From Oscheius onirici (Eukaryota > Nematoda > Chromadorea > Rhabditida > Rhabditidae): 64,000 bases of DNA. Both the position numbers and the translations under genes were made by a program. Under the pieces are notes generated by a model that saw only the letters and a program-made list of their open reading frames with translations, did not search any database and was not told the origin of the DNA. Shown in pieces: positions 52,702 to 64,000 of the stretch; the stretch's first letter is position 1; every line of letters begins with the position of its first letter. The stretch lies in contig OW051473.1 of assembly GCA_932521025.1 (NCBI GenBank), positions 7,254,001 to 7,318,000 on the forward strand, read 5' to 3'.

Positions 52702-52753
52702 CACCCCCACGGCCATAGCTCAATGACCCGAAAAAGGCGTCATTTAGACATGT
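52702..52753. repeat. Right arm of a perfect 52-bp inverted repeat
   Basis: Starts CACCCCCACGGCC and ends CATTTAGACATGT, the exact complement of 51875-51926. It lies upstream of the same gene, so the two arms bracket its first coding exon with 775 bp between them. Confidence 0.9.
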
Positions 52754-53575
52754 GAGAAGCGTCGCTAAAAAGGTAAGTTATGCCCTTGGGAACCCGAGAC
52801 ATCTCCAGGCCCGTAGTTTGTTTTTGACATAGGTGTGCTGAACCTTGATACCAAGTCACATAATTACTATGACTTGACTTTGTTTATCGTATAAAAATAG
52901 CTACTTACACTGCGGAAAAGCCTAATCAGGGCCTCTGTGTGGCCTATTTTGACCTCCGCCTTCGCATCATGGCTCTCCCGTCGGAGGAATAATGAACTTT
53001 TGAGAATTGGATGTTCCAGTTAAACGCAATTGTTCTCATTGAGAATGCATCAACCCGCTGCGTAGTCAATTGTGACCCGAACCCAATTAAAAGTCCAGAA
53101 AAACGGGAGACGACAGATCTAAAATCTAGTGTGGCGAGTTCACTCCGGTCGCGGGGACAGAATGAGAGCCAGTGTTGGATTCTTTAATCCGCGTCTTCTA
53201 TATCTGAATCTTTGCCCATGTGCGTCACAGCAAACATTGTCAAGGCTGTAGAATCTTCTGATCCTTGGCAAAGGCTTCTTTTGGAAGCGGAAAGGCAAGA
53301 TAGAAAAGAATTGTGCCTACTCTAAATAGACTACTTATCCTTCCGCTTTAAGAGCACAGCATTTTGAATCCGTTCTATTAGCAGAAAAAGCACATGGGGC
53401 GTGAAAGGACAATCGGGAGCACCGAAGGAATGCTACAGCTGTTGGACAAAACGACTAGCTCGTCTGTGTGTAACCTGCACGATAGATTTGAAAGGCCAGC
53501 TTGAGAGGGGTCTTAGCTGCAGATCATCCCTGTTTTTGGTCCAAAATCTCCGCAATGAATAACTAGATAGAACTC
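52754..53575. other. Intergenic stretch without a supportable gene
   Basis: No splice-bounded frame was found between the right inverted-repeat arm and the 3' end of the ethanolamine kinase. It probably contains the 5' region of the gene at 51003-52263. I see no RNA gene. Confidence 0.4.
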
Positions 53576-53581
53576 TTTATT
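53576..53581 (-). terminator. Poly(A) signal AATAAA of ethanolamine kinase
   Basis: AATAAA on the minus strand 69 nt past the stop codon at 53650-53652. Confidence 0.6.
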
Positions 53582-53649
53582 AGCAATTGGGAAAACGGGC
53601 TATCAGCTGAATTGGAATGACCACTCAAAAACAATTGTTTGAAAGATGA

Positions 53650-56600
53650 TCAATGCTTCTGAAACTTTTCAAGACGTTTCTTGTACTGTTCGTGACGTGT
53701 GACAGCATATCTGAAAAACGACAACTGTTTTTCACATTCCGCAATTCCCATAATTTCTCTCGTTTATGATTATTACGTCAGAGCGGTTACTTTCCCACCA
53801 CTTTTATTAAAAACCTACTCGAGGTAATCGAAGTCAATCAGCGAGTTTTGAGCCTGGACCAGGGCCCAAACAGCCCAGAAGAGATGAGAAGCCTGCAAAA
53901 TGGTATTTGTTCATTAGGTCATGAGGGATTTAATCGTGAAATTTGATTACGACACGGTGTTCCTCATAATCCCGTCAAACGCTGTTAAAAAAGAAAATAG
54001 AATAATATCCCGCGATATTGAACTATAATTCAACATAGAGCAGGATATTAGTCTTTTCCTAAAAATAGTTTCGACATTTACGTAGAAAGCGGCATTCTTT
54101 CTATACCACAATAATGATGTTTTTAGGAACGGAATAAGGAAAGCCAGGACATCTGAACTATCTTGGTATTCGGTATTGTGGTCCTCGGATCGAATTTTTT
54201 TTTCCAGACGATCGAATAACTCAAAAGTGAAATTACATCAGTTCCTAGGTATGGCGAGGTTCAAAGATGCCCTGTGTATTAAAAAACTGTCTGGCTAAAA
54301 CGCAAGGTCCAACTTGCAAGCCAAAATAGATTGCTTTAAAAAGTGCAATCTGACCTAAAACGTCGTCATTTTTGGCCGTGCTTTGACAGACAGCGTACTC
54401 TTTAAGCAGTGACGGGACCTTTTCTGAACAGATTTTTCAGTCTGGTTCAACTTTTAAAACACTCTAAGAGAATTGCATAATCTATTGCAAAATATTTCAA
54501 TTCCTCTTTGCTGATTCTAAAGCTTCTAGCAATTTTAGGATTAAGCAAATGGTCCCACTCTCATCATAAAAACGCAATGTGTGGTGTACTGTTCACGAGA
54601 GTTGTTCACGAAACACAGTAGAGTCCTCGAACGTTTGTCTTAGATCTTTCTAAGGGTGACTGAAGCAATCACTTAGTGACTCAAGATACAGTCAGCCCTA
54701 CTCCTCCCCTATTCGAACCTCAAAAGATACCTTTTTTGGCAATCCAAATGGGTATGATCCTACCAAAGCCGAAGGGATGATTCGTATTAAACCTGCACAC
54801 ATATATGGTGTTTGCACAGTGGTGGCTTACAAATGAAACATCATTTTGAAAGAGGATACCTGACCACCACCCTCAACCTAGGTATGAGTCATTTCCTTCA
54901 ATGTTTATTCTTTGATCCAAGGCACAGTATGACCTGGTAATCCCTTTTTGTAAAGTTAATCTTATTTCGTAATTACTTTCTCTCTCTACCAAAAAGGACG
55001 CCATGCCGATGTGTGCCATTTGAAGAATTACGTCAAGGACGTCTTTCCCCCAAAAGAGCTCATTAGAAGATAGAAAATGTGAAGATGACGTCCTCTCTTT
55101 ATGCAGTTCTACGTTTTGGATGGTTTTAGAAGGGATCTTTGTTTCTTCCGATTTTCACCTACCGCTTCGAAAAGAGGAGTGTTCCTAGTCATACGGGCCA
55201 GTATGTCCTCGTCTACTTGTCCATGCCGGAATGCCAGGTAAGCACGAATGAACGCCTAAAATTAGAACTCTCGGATTAATCAGGGCACCATCTACGTAAC
55301 ATTTCCTGGCCACATGGAGAGACCCGGAACGCGGGAAGTTCTCACATTGCCGTAATGAGAATGTTACTAAGTTTCAGGGAGGCAACGTCCTATACTTCCT
55401 GTTACGTATATAGAAAATTAGTCGAGAGGATCAGATGAACAAACAAAGAAAAAACACACCTTCTTCTCCTCCGATTTCGGACAAAGGGAATAGTCGGTGT
55501 TGTCGACTCCTAAAAGGACATAATAAACTGCTAGAGAATAAATATTGTTACCTGCATACTCGTTGAAGTGGTTGGCAATGTCGAACAGAGCGTAGTTGGT
55601 GTCAGCATACTCGTAGTCAATGAAACTGACTTTTTCTGAAAAGAGAGATATGGAATAGTTCCATAAACCGTTTCTTGGTTTTGTTATAATTTGAAGGAGA
55701 AGTAAGTTGTATCAGTTTCTTCGACAGCAACCCAAATTACATTGTCAAAGATTCTACATTTCTTTTACTATAAGTATTTTGTTCCTGTTTTGAAAGGTCA
55801 ACCAGCTTGAAATCGCCTTCTTCAAAGTGAGCTTAGATCAGTCACCGAAAACGACAAAATGGTTTTTCCATTTTTCTTCCTCGTGAGTCAGTACTAAGTG
55901 GTGCAAAAGGATTTGAATGTTACCGGCAGCAAAACAAATTTAATGAACCTGTCTGTCTGTCTTTTAGTTCCTTGTAAGTCTATAAGATTCCGCAGATGAG
56001 CTGGGAAGATAATCTCGCTAATTACCGAAAAGCTGCCTGATCATATTTAATCAGTAAAGTAACCATGTGAGTCGTGAAATGTTGCACATGGCCTTGTTTT
56101 CGTATATTTCAAGATGGAGGGAATTGAAATGGATTTGAAAGAAAAATTGGAATGGATTTGAAAGAAAAGAGAAAGAACCAACTAGATTCCTTGTCGAATA
56201 GAATGTTGTGAATAAGAAGATCGTTATGCGCGAATCCAACATCTTCTCCTGAATCCTGTACCAAGGCTTTCAACTCTTTGATTTCTTCCTTTAAGCACCG
56301 AGGAAAGCGTTTCTCAAACGTTGTCTGAAAACTGTTTGTAAGCACAACATGCTTGAACATATACCTGCTGAGCGTCATTTTCAAAAGGCAAAGTGAAGTT
56401 CTTGTAAAACTCCCAAGTTTTTCCGACTACACAAGGCTTGGCTTCATTAACTGGTATCGAATGCATGTGAGCCATCGCGCGACATATTTCCCTGCAAAAT
56501 TGATGAACAGATCTTTTTGTTTACTAACTTCTTGATGAACGGCTCTTTGACTTGCTCCAGCGACAAACTTTTCCCCGGTAGATAGCCACAGATCAAGCCA

Positions 56601-56995
56601 TTTGTGAATTTTGCGTACAATTTGGCGGCAAGGCCTTGTTCGGCCAGCACTGCCCAACATTCAAGCTCGTGAGGTCTAGAAAAATTTAATGTCAAATGAA
56701 TGAAATTGATATTACCTATCTATGACTTTCTCGGTATTTTTCCCGAAAACGCGAAAAATCAGCCTATCCTCGTTATCTTCATCAGATACTTGAGCAGAAA
56801 ATATTTTGTTGGTGATTCCTACAGTGAAGGTCTGAACTTTCGTTTGTTTCGGCTTAATTTTAAGGCTACCTCAAAAGTGATACTATCTCTGTTCCAGTCA
56901 GGTTTCAATTTAACAGCCAAATCTCTGGCCCGATCTTCACATGTTTTGGCGTCTGACAATGGCAGAACAATGTCGAAATTCGTTAAATCGGCCAT
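53650..56995 (-). CDS. ETNK: Ethanolamine kinase
   Basis: Cytosolic enzyme that phosphorylates ethanolamine with ATP, the first step of the CDP-ethanolamine route to phosphatidylethanolamine. Ten exons from ATG 56995 sum to 1030 nt, 343 residues, close to human ETNK1. Signs in order: TFTVGITNKIFSAQV (nucleotide loop region), FRVFGKNTEKVIDR, LAEQGLAAKLYAKFTNGL, ICGYLPGKSLSLEQV, the Brenner phosphotransferase motif HNDLLIHNILF near residue 205, and the choline/ethanolamine kinase motif FIDYEYADTNYALFDIANHF, followed by ASHLFWAVWALVQAQNS and EYAVTRHEQYKKR at the end. All catalytic residues expected (His-Asn-Asp and the Asp of IDYEY) are present. The GL-rich PH-E-CW segment and the FWAVWAL helix resemble ethanolamine more than choline kinases; substrate is thus an inference. 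Intron 8 (53893-55162) is unusually long at 1.27 kb. Confidence 0.92.
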
Positions 56996-59900
56996 TCTAA
57001 AGACTTTTCATAAGTAGGTTTGAATGATGTGGGCATGAATCATTCGTCGAAATATGAACCATTGTTCTTGTATCTTTTTTAAGAAAATGGTAATGAAAGG
57101 TGAAGGATAAAGATTTGTAGAGCGAAAGTACAAAACAAAGAAAGCTTAAATATAAAGATTGAAAAGTTAAAATGACACACATGGAGCGAAAATAACATAA
57201 ACGTTTTTAGCGGAGAGCTTAGATATCGTTTGAAAGTAATATCTATTTGAGTTGAAAAGTATCAGATATCCAGCACAATCAGTCAGCAATTAGGTCGTGT
57301 GCACTGCTGTAGTCAAGTCGAAGTAGCCTATTACCTCTATTAGAGACGGCACTAAAACAAGTAAAAGTTGACTTAATGTTATCAAAAATCGTTCTATGCG
57401 ATCAAAGTTAGGCGGACAACGGGTCAGAAGGCAATAGAGATAGCCGTACAAATATCGGCAATGTTAAAGATAACGATTAGACAAGATGGGAACACTTTTC
57501 CGCTGATTTCGGTCGGGATTAGCGATAAAAATAAATGGTTTAAAAATCCGTAGACGTTTAACGTCCAAAAATGGAATTTATGACACTATTCAGAAAAGGC
57601 GCAAGCACAAAAAATCGAAAAGCATGCTTTGAAAAGCACTTTTTCTGAGTTTCGACTTAAAAAGAAAAAAGCACTGGGTGAAATAGTGTATTGGCGGCGG
57701 CAATGCCAGCAGGCCTGAACAGTGAAAGGGGAGAACAGGGTGTATACCATTGTCTGATAAAACAGTACAATAATGATCCGGCGTATTTTGAATGAGGTGG
57801 AAAAGTTAATGGTCAAGCAAAACATGGTTAACTGGTTCAAAAAGTGAGGGCAAGGGGCAGGCGAGATATTCCAATCACGTTTGGGAATTGGTTGCGGAAT
57901 CCACGTGGGAAAATAGAATCAGCTGGAACGCCAGACGTTTTTTGTGGCTTCATATTTTGTTTCCTTCTCATTAAGCCCCTTGCATAACTTTTTTGGTCTG
58001 TGCAGGTGCGGTTTCAAGGCTGGACCAACCCACTTGATACTTCTTCCTTTGTGTTGGGGAGCGCTCTCTGTCCCTCCGTCTATTCTCCCAATCGAAAAGG
58101 CTGAACCTTTTTATACGGGATGCAGTAATTTGAAAAGGCAACCTGTTAATTCAGAGAGAAGGCTTACCGGAGACGCACGCTGCGGCTATCTATCGAATTC
58201 CCTAAAGATGCGTATGAAAATGACGCTCAAGACGCAACTGGCTGTCCTTGCTGGAAGCAATAGTTTTTCTAAACTTTTTGGTTTCGAGGCATCTTCCTGC
58301 TGCAGACACCTTCGGTCTGCTCAAAATATTTGTGGAGTCAAAGGTCTCATGCGATTTTCGGTTGTTGATTCCATCCTGGCGGGTGTTTGTGAGTGCCACT
58401 CGCCTAGTTTACACTCTTCCTCCTTTCTGTATACATTAACAGTATCGTTCTGGCCTTGTTACAGTTTTCAGAACTGCTTTTTCTGCTACAGAAATCTAGG
58501 TCAAACAGGTGCGCACCATAGTATTAGGTTTGGAGGACGTGGGGGAGGGGAGACTACCCTCGGTGATTGTTGCTGGGAATTGCTGTTTCTGCTGTTTCTG
58601 AAGTTCTTTTTCGTGATTGATCTTTTCGGAGATCCGCTTCCTTCTCGTTTATTTTCGTTGATTGTTCGAACACCTTAGTAGGGGCCTGTCCAAGCCGCCT
58701 TTTCGCAAGTTCGGCCCATCTATAGAACCAGTTCCTCTCCGCATCCCACCGAATCGCCAAAGGAGATCCCTTTCCCTTTGATCAATAGCTTTACATTTAC
58801 TCTTTTGACTAATTTGAGTGTCAATTTTTCATCATTTATCTCGCCTTGTCTTCTCAGAATTACCAGCCGTTGGCCACACCAAACGCGGCTTGAAAACTAG
58901 CCCTCTCCAAGCTGGATAAGCCAGAGACACAAATAGTGGACAGAGGGACACCCGAGAAATAGTGCCTCAGTGGGGTGAGGTAGCCTGAGAGAGTCTGTAC
59001 GGAGAGGAGGGACTCGAGATGCGAGAGAGTCAGAGAGTGTGGAGTGTTCAAGGAGTCACACGGGCCCGCGCGCCCGATCCACCCTGCGTACCCAACCCGT
59101 GATTCACCTCCGTTCCTACCAGAAACGACTGTATTCCCACATCTCAGGATATTTATCCAAATTAGGACCCGAAAATCTTAAAATCCCCGATATTTTGATG
59201 GCAAAATGTGACTTCTGATTTTATTTTGCAAGGACCATTTTAGTTAGCTAATTTTTTTTATCCGCTTTCGTGCTCTATTAGAGCACCATATGGCCGGTAC
59301 GATGATTCAGTATCCCTGACCTCGAGGTCGATATTAAATTAAGAGCGCTCCAATATCTAGTGCTTTCAAGCTTCGCTTTCGTATCAAAGCTTAGTAACGA
59401 GTATTACTATAGATAAAAATTAACGTTCTTTTATCTGTTTTTATTTTTCGAAACATTTGTTTCTTTCCTCGTGCAGCTGAAAAATCATGCCTTGCTTTCA
59501 ATTACTGCCCTCTACTTATCAGTAATGTGACCTATAACGTCTCAAATTTCCGACTCAAAGTCTACTACTAGCTTATTCTCGTTTAGCTCAAACATAAAAT
59601 CCAGTCTCTGCTGCCTACGCTCATGCTTTCGGCAAATAAACCCCCGATACCATTCTCAACCTATAAGAGGTTAAAAACAGGCCTGTCCATTGATTGTTCG
59701 CAGAAAAAACGTCATCAGCATTTTCGCACGAGCTGCTGATCGTTTCGACGGAATCATCCTCTTTTTTTCTTCCTCTTGCACACTTCTTCGCTCACCCTTT
59801 TTTCCGTGAAATTCAATGCGCTTGTCAAAGCTCAATGTTTGCATTAAAGATGTTATGAAACAGCCACGGCTGAATCATCAAGGACGTGTGGGTTGTTGTC

Positions 59901-60029
59901 CTGAAACATAAGGGCTCTGTTCGCTTCCTTAAAAAGCAGGTGTTATCGATCAGCAGCCATATAATCATATCACAGTCTCATTTCTCTTGTTTTGCGTTAC
60001 CAACTTTATTTACCCATTAATTTTCAGAA
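56996..60029. promoter_or_regulatory. Divergent intergenic region between ethanolamine kinase and epsin
   Basis: The two genes are transcribed away from each other across 3.0 kb. The region includes a G/C-rich, purine-biased stretch at about 58860-59110 (many GAGAG and GGGAC units) flanked by AT-rich DNA, and the epsin ATG directly follows an ATTTTCAG acceptor, which implies a 5' UTR intron or trans-splicing. A 244-codon open frame at 57944-58678 lacks an ATG start and splice context and is not called. No RNA gene was seen. Confidence 0.35.
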
Positions 60030-61671
60030 ATGTCAATTTCGACAATTCGTCGTCAGGTGAAAAACGTGGCATACAACTTTTCCGATGCTCAAGTGAAAGT
60101 CCGTGAGGCTACCAGCAATGACCCTTGGGGACCATCGACTGCTCTCATGTCGGAAATTGCCGACTTGACCAATAATCCCATGGTAAGCTGATTTTCAGTT
60201 TAATTTTACTAAAAGTATTTTTCAGGCCTTTACTGAGATCATGTCCATTATCTGGAAGAGGCTTAATGACTCTGGCAAGAACTGGAGGCACGTCTATAAA
60301 AGCTTGGTTCTTCTCGATTTTCTGATTAAATGTGGAAACGAAAAAGTGGGTTTTTGTCTTTTATGAAGCTTTTATGAAACTGTTCCAGGTTGCTCAACAA
60401 TGTAGAGAAAACATTTTCACCATTGAAACACTAAAAGACTTTCAACATATTGAAGAAAATCGTGATCAGGGACTGAACATTCGGGAAAAGGCAAAACAGA
60501 TCACGACTCTACTTTCTGACGAGGAACGTCTTACCAACGAGAGGACAAGATTCATGCTTACTAGGAACAAGTGAGATATTATCACCTTCGTTTTTTACAT
60601 TATTTTCTTAAGGTTCAAGCAAACAAATCCTTCTTCGTCCGCAGCATTCGGTACCAGTAGCCGTAGTCGTGTGGATTCCAGCGTTGATCCAGAGCTCGAA
60701 GAGGCTCGTCCATCTTCAATTGGAGAAGAAGAGATGCAGCTGCAAATTGCCTTGGCTCTATCTCGGGAAGAGAGCGAAAAAGCCGATGAGATGAGAAAGA
60801 GCGACGAAGTCCGACTTCAGCTTGCTTTGGAAGAATCTCGTGCTGAAGCAGAAAAAATGGCTACCAAACCGCAAGGAACAGTCAGCAGTGGGCAGTTGAC
60901 TCAAAGTGCTCTAGACGATCTTCTTTCTTTGGGCGTCGGAGAGGTACATTTCTGTAAATTTTCAATTTAACATCAATTTTTAGCTTATCATCAACGACAC
61001 CCAACAACAAGCACCAGCTGCTTCTTCCTCAGCTTGGGGAAGTTCTACTCCGGTCAACGATCCGTGGGCGCTGCCTCAATCTACCGCTGCTCCAAGCATG
61101 TACCCTACAGGTATGATTATTGTGGTTTTTATTTAAAAGTAATCCTTTAGCGTCTCTGAACAACGATCCCTGGGCTCCTACTGCTACCCAGACACCAATG
61201 AGTGCTCCTATGAGCGCAGCAGCAGTTCATACGGAACAAATGGCTGATCCTTTCTCTGCTTGGGAATCTGCTCTGGAACCGACTCCGGCTTTGACACCTG
61301 CTCCCGCCAATTCAGCTGCTGCAGCCACTAATGGAAACAGGAAAACGCCAGAGAACTTCCTTGGAGAAAACAGCAGTCTAGTTAACTTGGACAACCTGCT
61401 AGGATCGAGTGTGCCTACAAATAATGCCTGTGAGTAATTCCTATTAACTCTCAGTATTATCTCATTTCCAGCGGTTAATCCCTTCATGTTGGGATCAACT
61501 TCCGCCCCCGTCAATCCATTTACGGCTGCCCAGAGAAAATCTCCGACTCTGAACGAGATGAGAGCTGCACAGCAGGCTCCGCCGCTTCCGTCCTCTGGAC
61601 CTCGTGTTGGAGGAGGACTGCCGCAACCACTGCAACCAACTCAGGCTAACCCTTTTGCCAGTCCCTTCTAA
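60030..61671 (+). CDS. epn-1: Epsin (ENTH-UIM endocytic adaptor)
   Basis: Clathrin adaptor that binds PtdIns(4,5)P2, bends the plasma membrane and sorts ubiquitinated cargo. Seven exons, 463 residues, consistent phases. The ENTH domain (about 1-150) has helix 0 start MSISTIRRQVKNV and core VREATSNDPWGP, EIADLTNNPM, IWKRLNDSGKNWRHVYKSL, LKDFQHIEENRDQGLNIREK, with the lipid-binding Arg, Lys and His positions of epsin kept. Two ubiquitin-interacting motifs follow: EEEMQLQIALALSREES and DEVRLQLALEESRAEAE. Then a possible clathrin box (LDDLLSLG), DPW motifs for AP2 (NDPWALP, NDPWAPT) and three NPF motifs for EH proteins (VNPFM, VNPFT, ANPFASPF at the end). ATG 60030 lies three bases past a TTTTCAG acceptor. 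Confidence 0.95.
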
Positions 61672-62634
61672 GTTTTTTTAAACAATTTCTCACACAAGAA
61701 ACTTTGTTGTATTTTAAAGCGTGTAGTCATATAAGGTACCCGGCGCGGTAACTAACTATCAAAATAACCTAATCAACAAGCTCGTTTCTACGATATCTTT
61801 GCTTTTCCTAGTCTTCTCATCATTTGCGTCGAAAATAATTGTGATAATTCTTCTGATCCCTTCTCTCCTTAATTCTCGACGTGTTGGCGAGCCAGCACTT
61901 TCTGTACAATCGCGATTGGTGCGTAAGATCAAAGCCATAAATCCCAACTGTTTTCGAAATTTTCCAATTCAACACACATCAAGTTCTGAATTGGTAACCG
62001 CACAACCTTCTTTCTCCCATGCATAAGAAATTTAGGACGAGTATACCCATGTTCTGATATTTATATAAGACTGTAAGTGACCTTTTCTCTTCTACATTAT
62101 GGCTTTGTCATCTTCCGTTCGTGTGAATGAATTGTGCTCTCAGACGATTATATACGATTTTTTGCTGGGAACAAAGCGGAGATAGACGTAAAGCGTCTCT
62201 CTCATTGATGGTCTTGCCGGGCGGTACAACGCGATGCATCAGCGCTGTTAGTTCTTGCCGGCTGCCGCGCCACAGTTTTGGCGCTAATCTGCATTTGCCT
62301 AAACTTTTCGGGACATTTCGCTTATTGTCTACTATTTTCATTTCTGCTCTTTGAAACTGACCTTCGTCATAGCTTGTTGACAGTGTTTGGAAAAGCGTCG
62401 TCCGCTAGAAAATTCACAATAAAGATGTTGTTGCGTAAGCGGACTGATTATCGATACTGGTCCAGAGCTTGAACTATCAGAGGTGCCGATTGTGCTCTGG
62501 CAATCGATTTCTGATATGGAGCGCCGCTCGGCTTTCAGCGCATCCACATGTCCCGCAGCTGTACTTTCTCCCTCTTCTTCCTCCTTATCGTCTCGTCTTG
62601 ATTTCTGCTTCATTTCAGACCGCCTTGACCAAAA
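61672..62634. other. Spacer between tandem epsin-type genes
   Basis: No splice-bounded coding frame. An AATAAA at 62418-62423 is far (about 750 nt) from the epsin stop, and no nearer perfect signal was seen. The second gene's ATG at 62635 follows a CATTTCAG acceptor at about 62617, so its 5' UTR begins close upstream. Confidence 0.4.
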
Positions 62635-63978
62635 ATGCAGAATCTACGACGCAATGCTAAAAACTTTGCCTATAACTATTCAGATGCCCAAAAGGCGATT
62701 CGTGAAACGACGAGGTTTTTAAATATTGTTGTTTTCAAGTTATCGTGTTCAGTAACAGCCCTTGGGGCCCCACCTCGACTCAGATGATTGTGATTGCGGA
62801 TTTGATGAGGAACCCTGTGGTATGATCTCCGTCTTATTACTCATACTTTTTATGATTCCAGGCTTTTGACGAGATCATGGGGATCATTTGGAAACGATTG
62901 AACGATTCCGGCAAGAATTGGCGACATGTTTTCAAAAGTTTATGCGTACTCGATTTCCTGATCAAAGCTGGCAACGAGCGTGTGGGTTTAAACAGCCGGT
63001 TCCGGTTTGTTGACATTTGTTATCCAGGTTGCCGTTCTCTGCAGAAGCAATCTCTATGCCATTGAGACTCTTCGAGATTTCCAACAGGTTGAAGAAGGAC
63101 GTGATCAAGTAGGTTGGAATTTCAGACCAATGTTCATGTCGTCATCTTAGGGCCTACACATTCGTGATAAGGCCAAACAGCTGGTGACTCTTTTGGCTAA
63201 CGGACCAAAAACAAACGGAAATAGTTCAGGTAAACAAATTTTGTGTAAAGTAATCTCAAACGGAAGTTTTAGACGCCATTCGGTCACAGCCACGGGGAGA
63301 GGCTCCAGTCAGGCGTCCAGCAAATGTTTCCGAAGAGGAAGAACAGCTTAGACTGGCTATGGAACTGTCACTCCAGGATCAAAGAAAGACAGATAATTTA
63401 GACGATGAGTATGAAGTCCGTTTGCAGGTTGGTCATTATTCTCAGCAGCATAGCAAACGCTATTCCAGCAAGCTTTGGAAGAAAGTAAAAAAGATGCAGA
63501 GAAGATAAAGAACAAGCTGGCTCAACAGTCCAGTTTTGAGCTTCCTGTCAAACCGAAGAGTAACGTGGACGATCTGCTTTCTCTCGGTGATGTAAGTGTT
63601 TTCAAAGATCTCAAGTTTACTTTTGTTTTCCAGCTTAACATGAGTACGCAACCATCGTCGTCCTTAGCTTGGTACAACAGCGGTCTTGACGATCCTTGGG
63701 CTGCCCCCCAGGGTCCTGCTAGTCCTATTCCGCAGTCGATTCCTCCAACGCAAATGCCAACCCAGATTCCAGGCACTTTTTCAGTATATTTTTTACGTAC
63801 TTTTTCAGGTCTGGATGTTGACCCATGGGCTCCGTCCCAACCTGCTGTTCAGTACTCTGCTTATTCAACGTATGATATGGGATCGATTGCGCCACCGCCC
63901 GAAAGCCATTATGGCAACAATAACCGACTGCATTCTTACGCCGATCCATTCTCGACTAATCCCTACGATTCTTTAGTG
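62635..63978 (+). CDS. Second ENTH-domain epsin-like protein, runs off the window
   Basis: Tandem paralog of the epsin at 60030. Nine exons seen, phases consistent, at least 338 residues; the last donor (GTATGC at 63979) shows that it continues. ENTH domain: MQNLRRNAKNFAYN, IRETTSNSPWGP, IADLMRNPV, IWKRLNDSGKNWRHVFKSL, FQQVEEGRDQGLHIRDKAK. Two UIMs: EEEEQLRLAMELSLQDQ and EYEVRLQQALEESKKD. Then DDLLSLGD, and DPW motifs (LDDPWAAP, DVDPWAPS); no NPF before the window end apart from NPYD. The N-terminus is three residues shorter than epsin, so helix 0 is altered. Two intron positions (after NP[MV] and after GNE[KR]) are shared with the first gene, while others are private. A 36-nt stretch at 63773-63808 appears to be a GC-AG intron. 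Confidence 0.9.
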
Positions 63979-64000
63979 GTATGCACGATATTTAAATAAA

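Noticed and set aside
57944-58678. 244-codon open frame
   Set aside because: Begins with GTG, has Cys/Phe/Leu/Ser-rich content typical of pyrimidine-rich non-coding DNA, no splice context and no family resemblance.
58860-59110. Spliced-leader or snRNA gene in the G/C-rich stretch
   Set aside because: No SL1-like sequence, Sm site with flanking stems, or tRNA box A/B pair could be found.

Overview
The window is nuclear DNA of an invertebrate with compact, multi-exon protein genes, most likely a nematode. Three observations point there. Most introns are only 34 to 60 nt with a strong TTTCAG acceptor, several start codons sit directly behind such an acceptor, and secreted products include Thr-rich linkers and a double-Cys (CC) tail. 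No rRNA, tRNA, CRISPR or bacterial-style operon was seen, and the species cannot be fixed from the sequence. All gene models were built by hand from splice sites, reading phase and domain recognition, so exon edges are predictions. For the RhoGEF, mbk-1, ethanolamine kinase, sugar-porter, low-complexity and both epsin models the summed exon lengths are multiples of three.

Layout. 1-3216: no supportable gene. 3217-11304 (+): a RhoGEF of the PDZ-RhoGEF/LARG type (PDZ, RGS-like, C1, DH, PH). 11633-13958 (-): a secreted protein with two von Willebrand A domains, convergent with the RhoGEF. 14268-18091 (-): a membrane-anchored SMP-C2-C1 lipid-transfer-type protein. 18092-19798: unresolved. 19799-21903 (+): a seven-transmembrane receptor-like protein. 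22298-22541 (+): a possible micro-protein. 23389-25459 (+): an atypical GLUT-like sugar porter. 25707-26213 (+): a possible small membrane protein. 27842-33630 (+): a large Glu/Pro/Ala- and Thr-Pro-rich protein with a coiled-coil end and two possible C-termini. 34401-40763 (-): the DYRK1/minibrain kinase mbk-1. 41.0-45.5 kb: gene-poor. 45527-47460 (+): a secreted mucin-like protein whose 3' UTR is a complete foldback MITE. 48.1-50.16 kb (+): a secreted CC-motif protein. 50303-50608 (+): a possible small ORF. 51003-52263 (-): an unrecognised 246-residue protein whose first exon lies between perfect 52-bp inverted repeats. 53650-56995 (-): ethanolamine kinase. 57.0-60.0 kb: divergent intergenic region. 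60030-61671 (+): epsin. 62635 to beyond the window end (+): a second ENTH/epsin-type gene in tandem.

Functional themes. Several products act on membranes and phosphoinositides: epsin and its tandem paralog (clathrin endocytosis), the SMP-C2-C1 protein (probable contact-site lipid transfer), ethanolamine kinase (phosphatidylethanolamine synthesis) and the RhoGEF (G-alpha12/13-type input to Rho). DYRK1 kinases are also known to phosphorylate endocytic proteins. This is ordinary co-location in a gene-dense genome, and nothing shows that the genes are co-regulated. The most unusual items are the 454-bp near-palindromic TTAA element four bases after a stop codon, the 52-bp perfect inverted repeat, and the alternative ends of the low-complexity gene.
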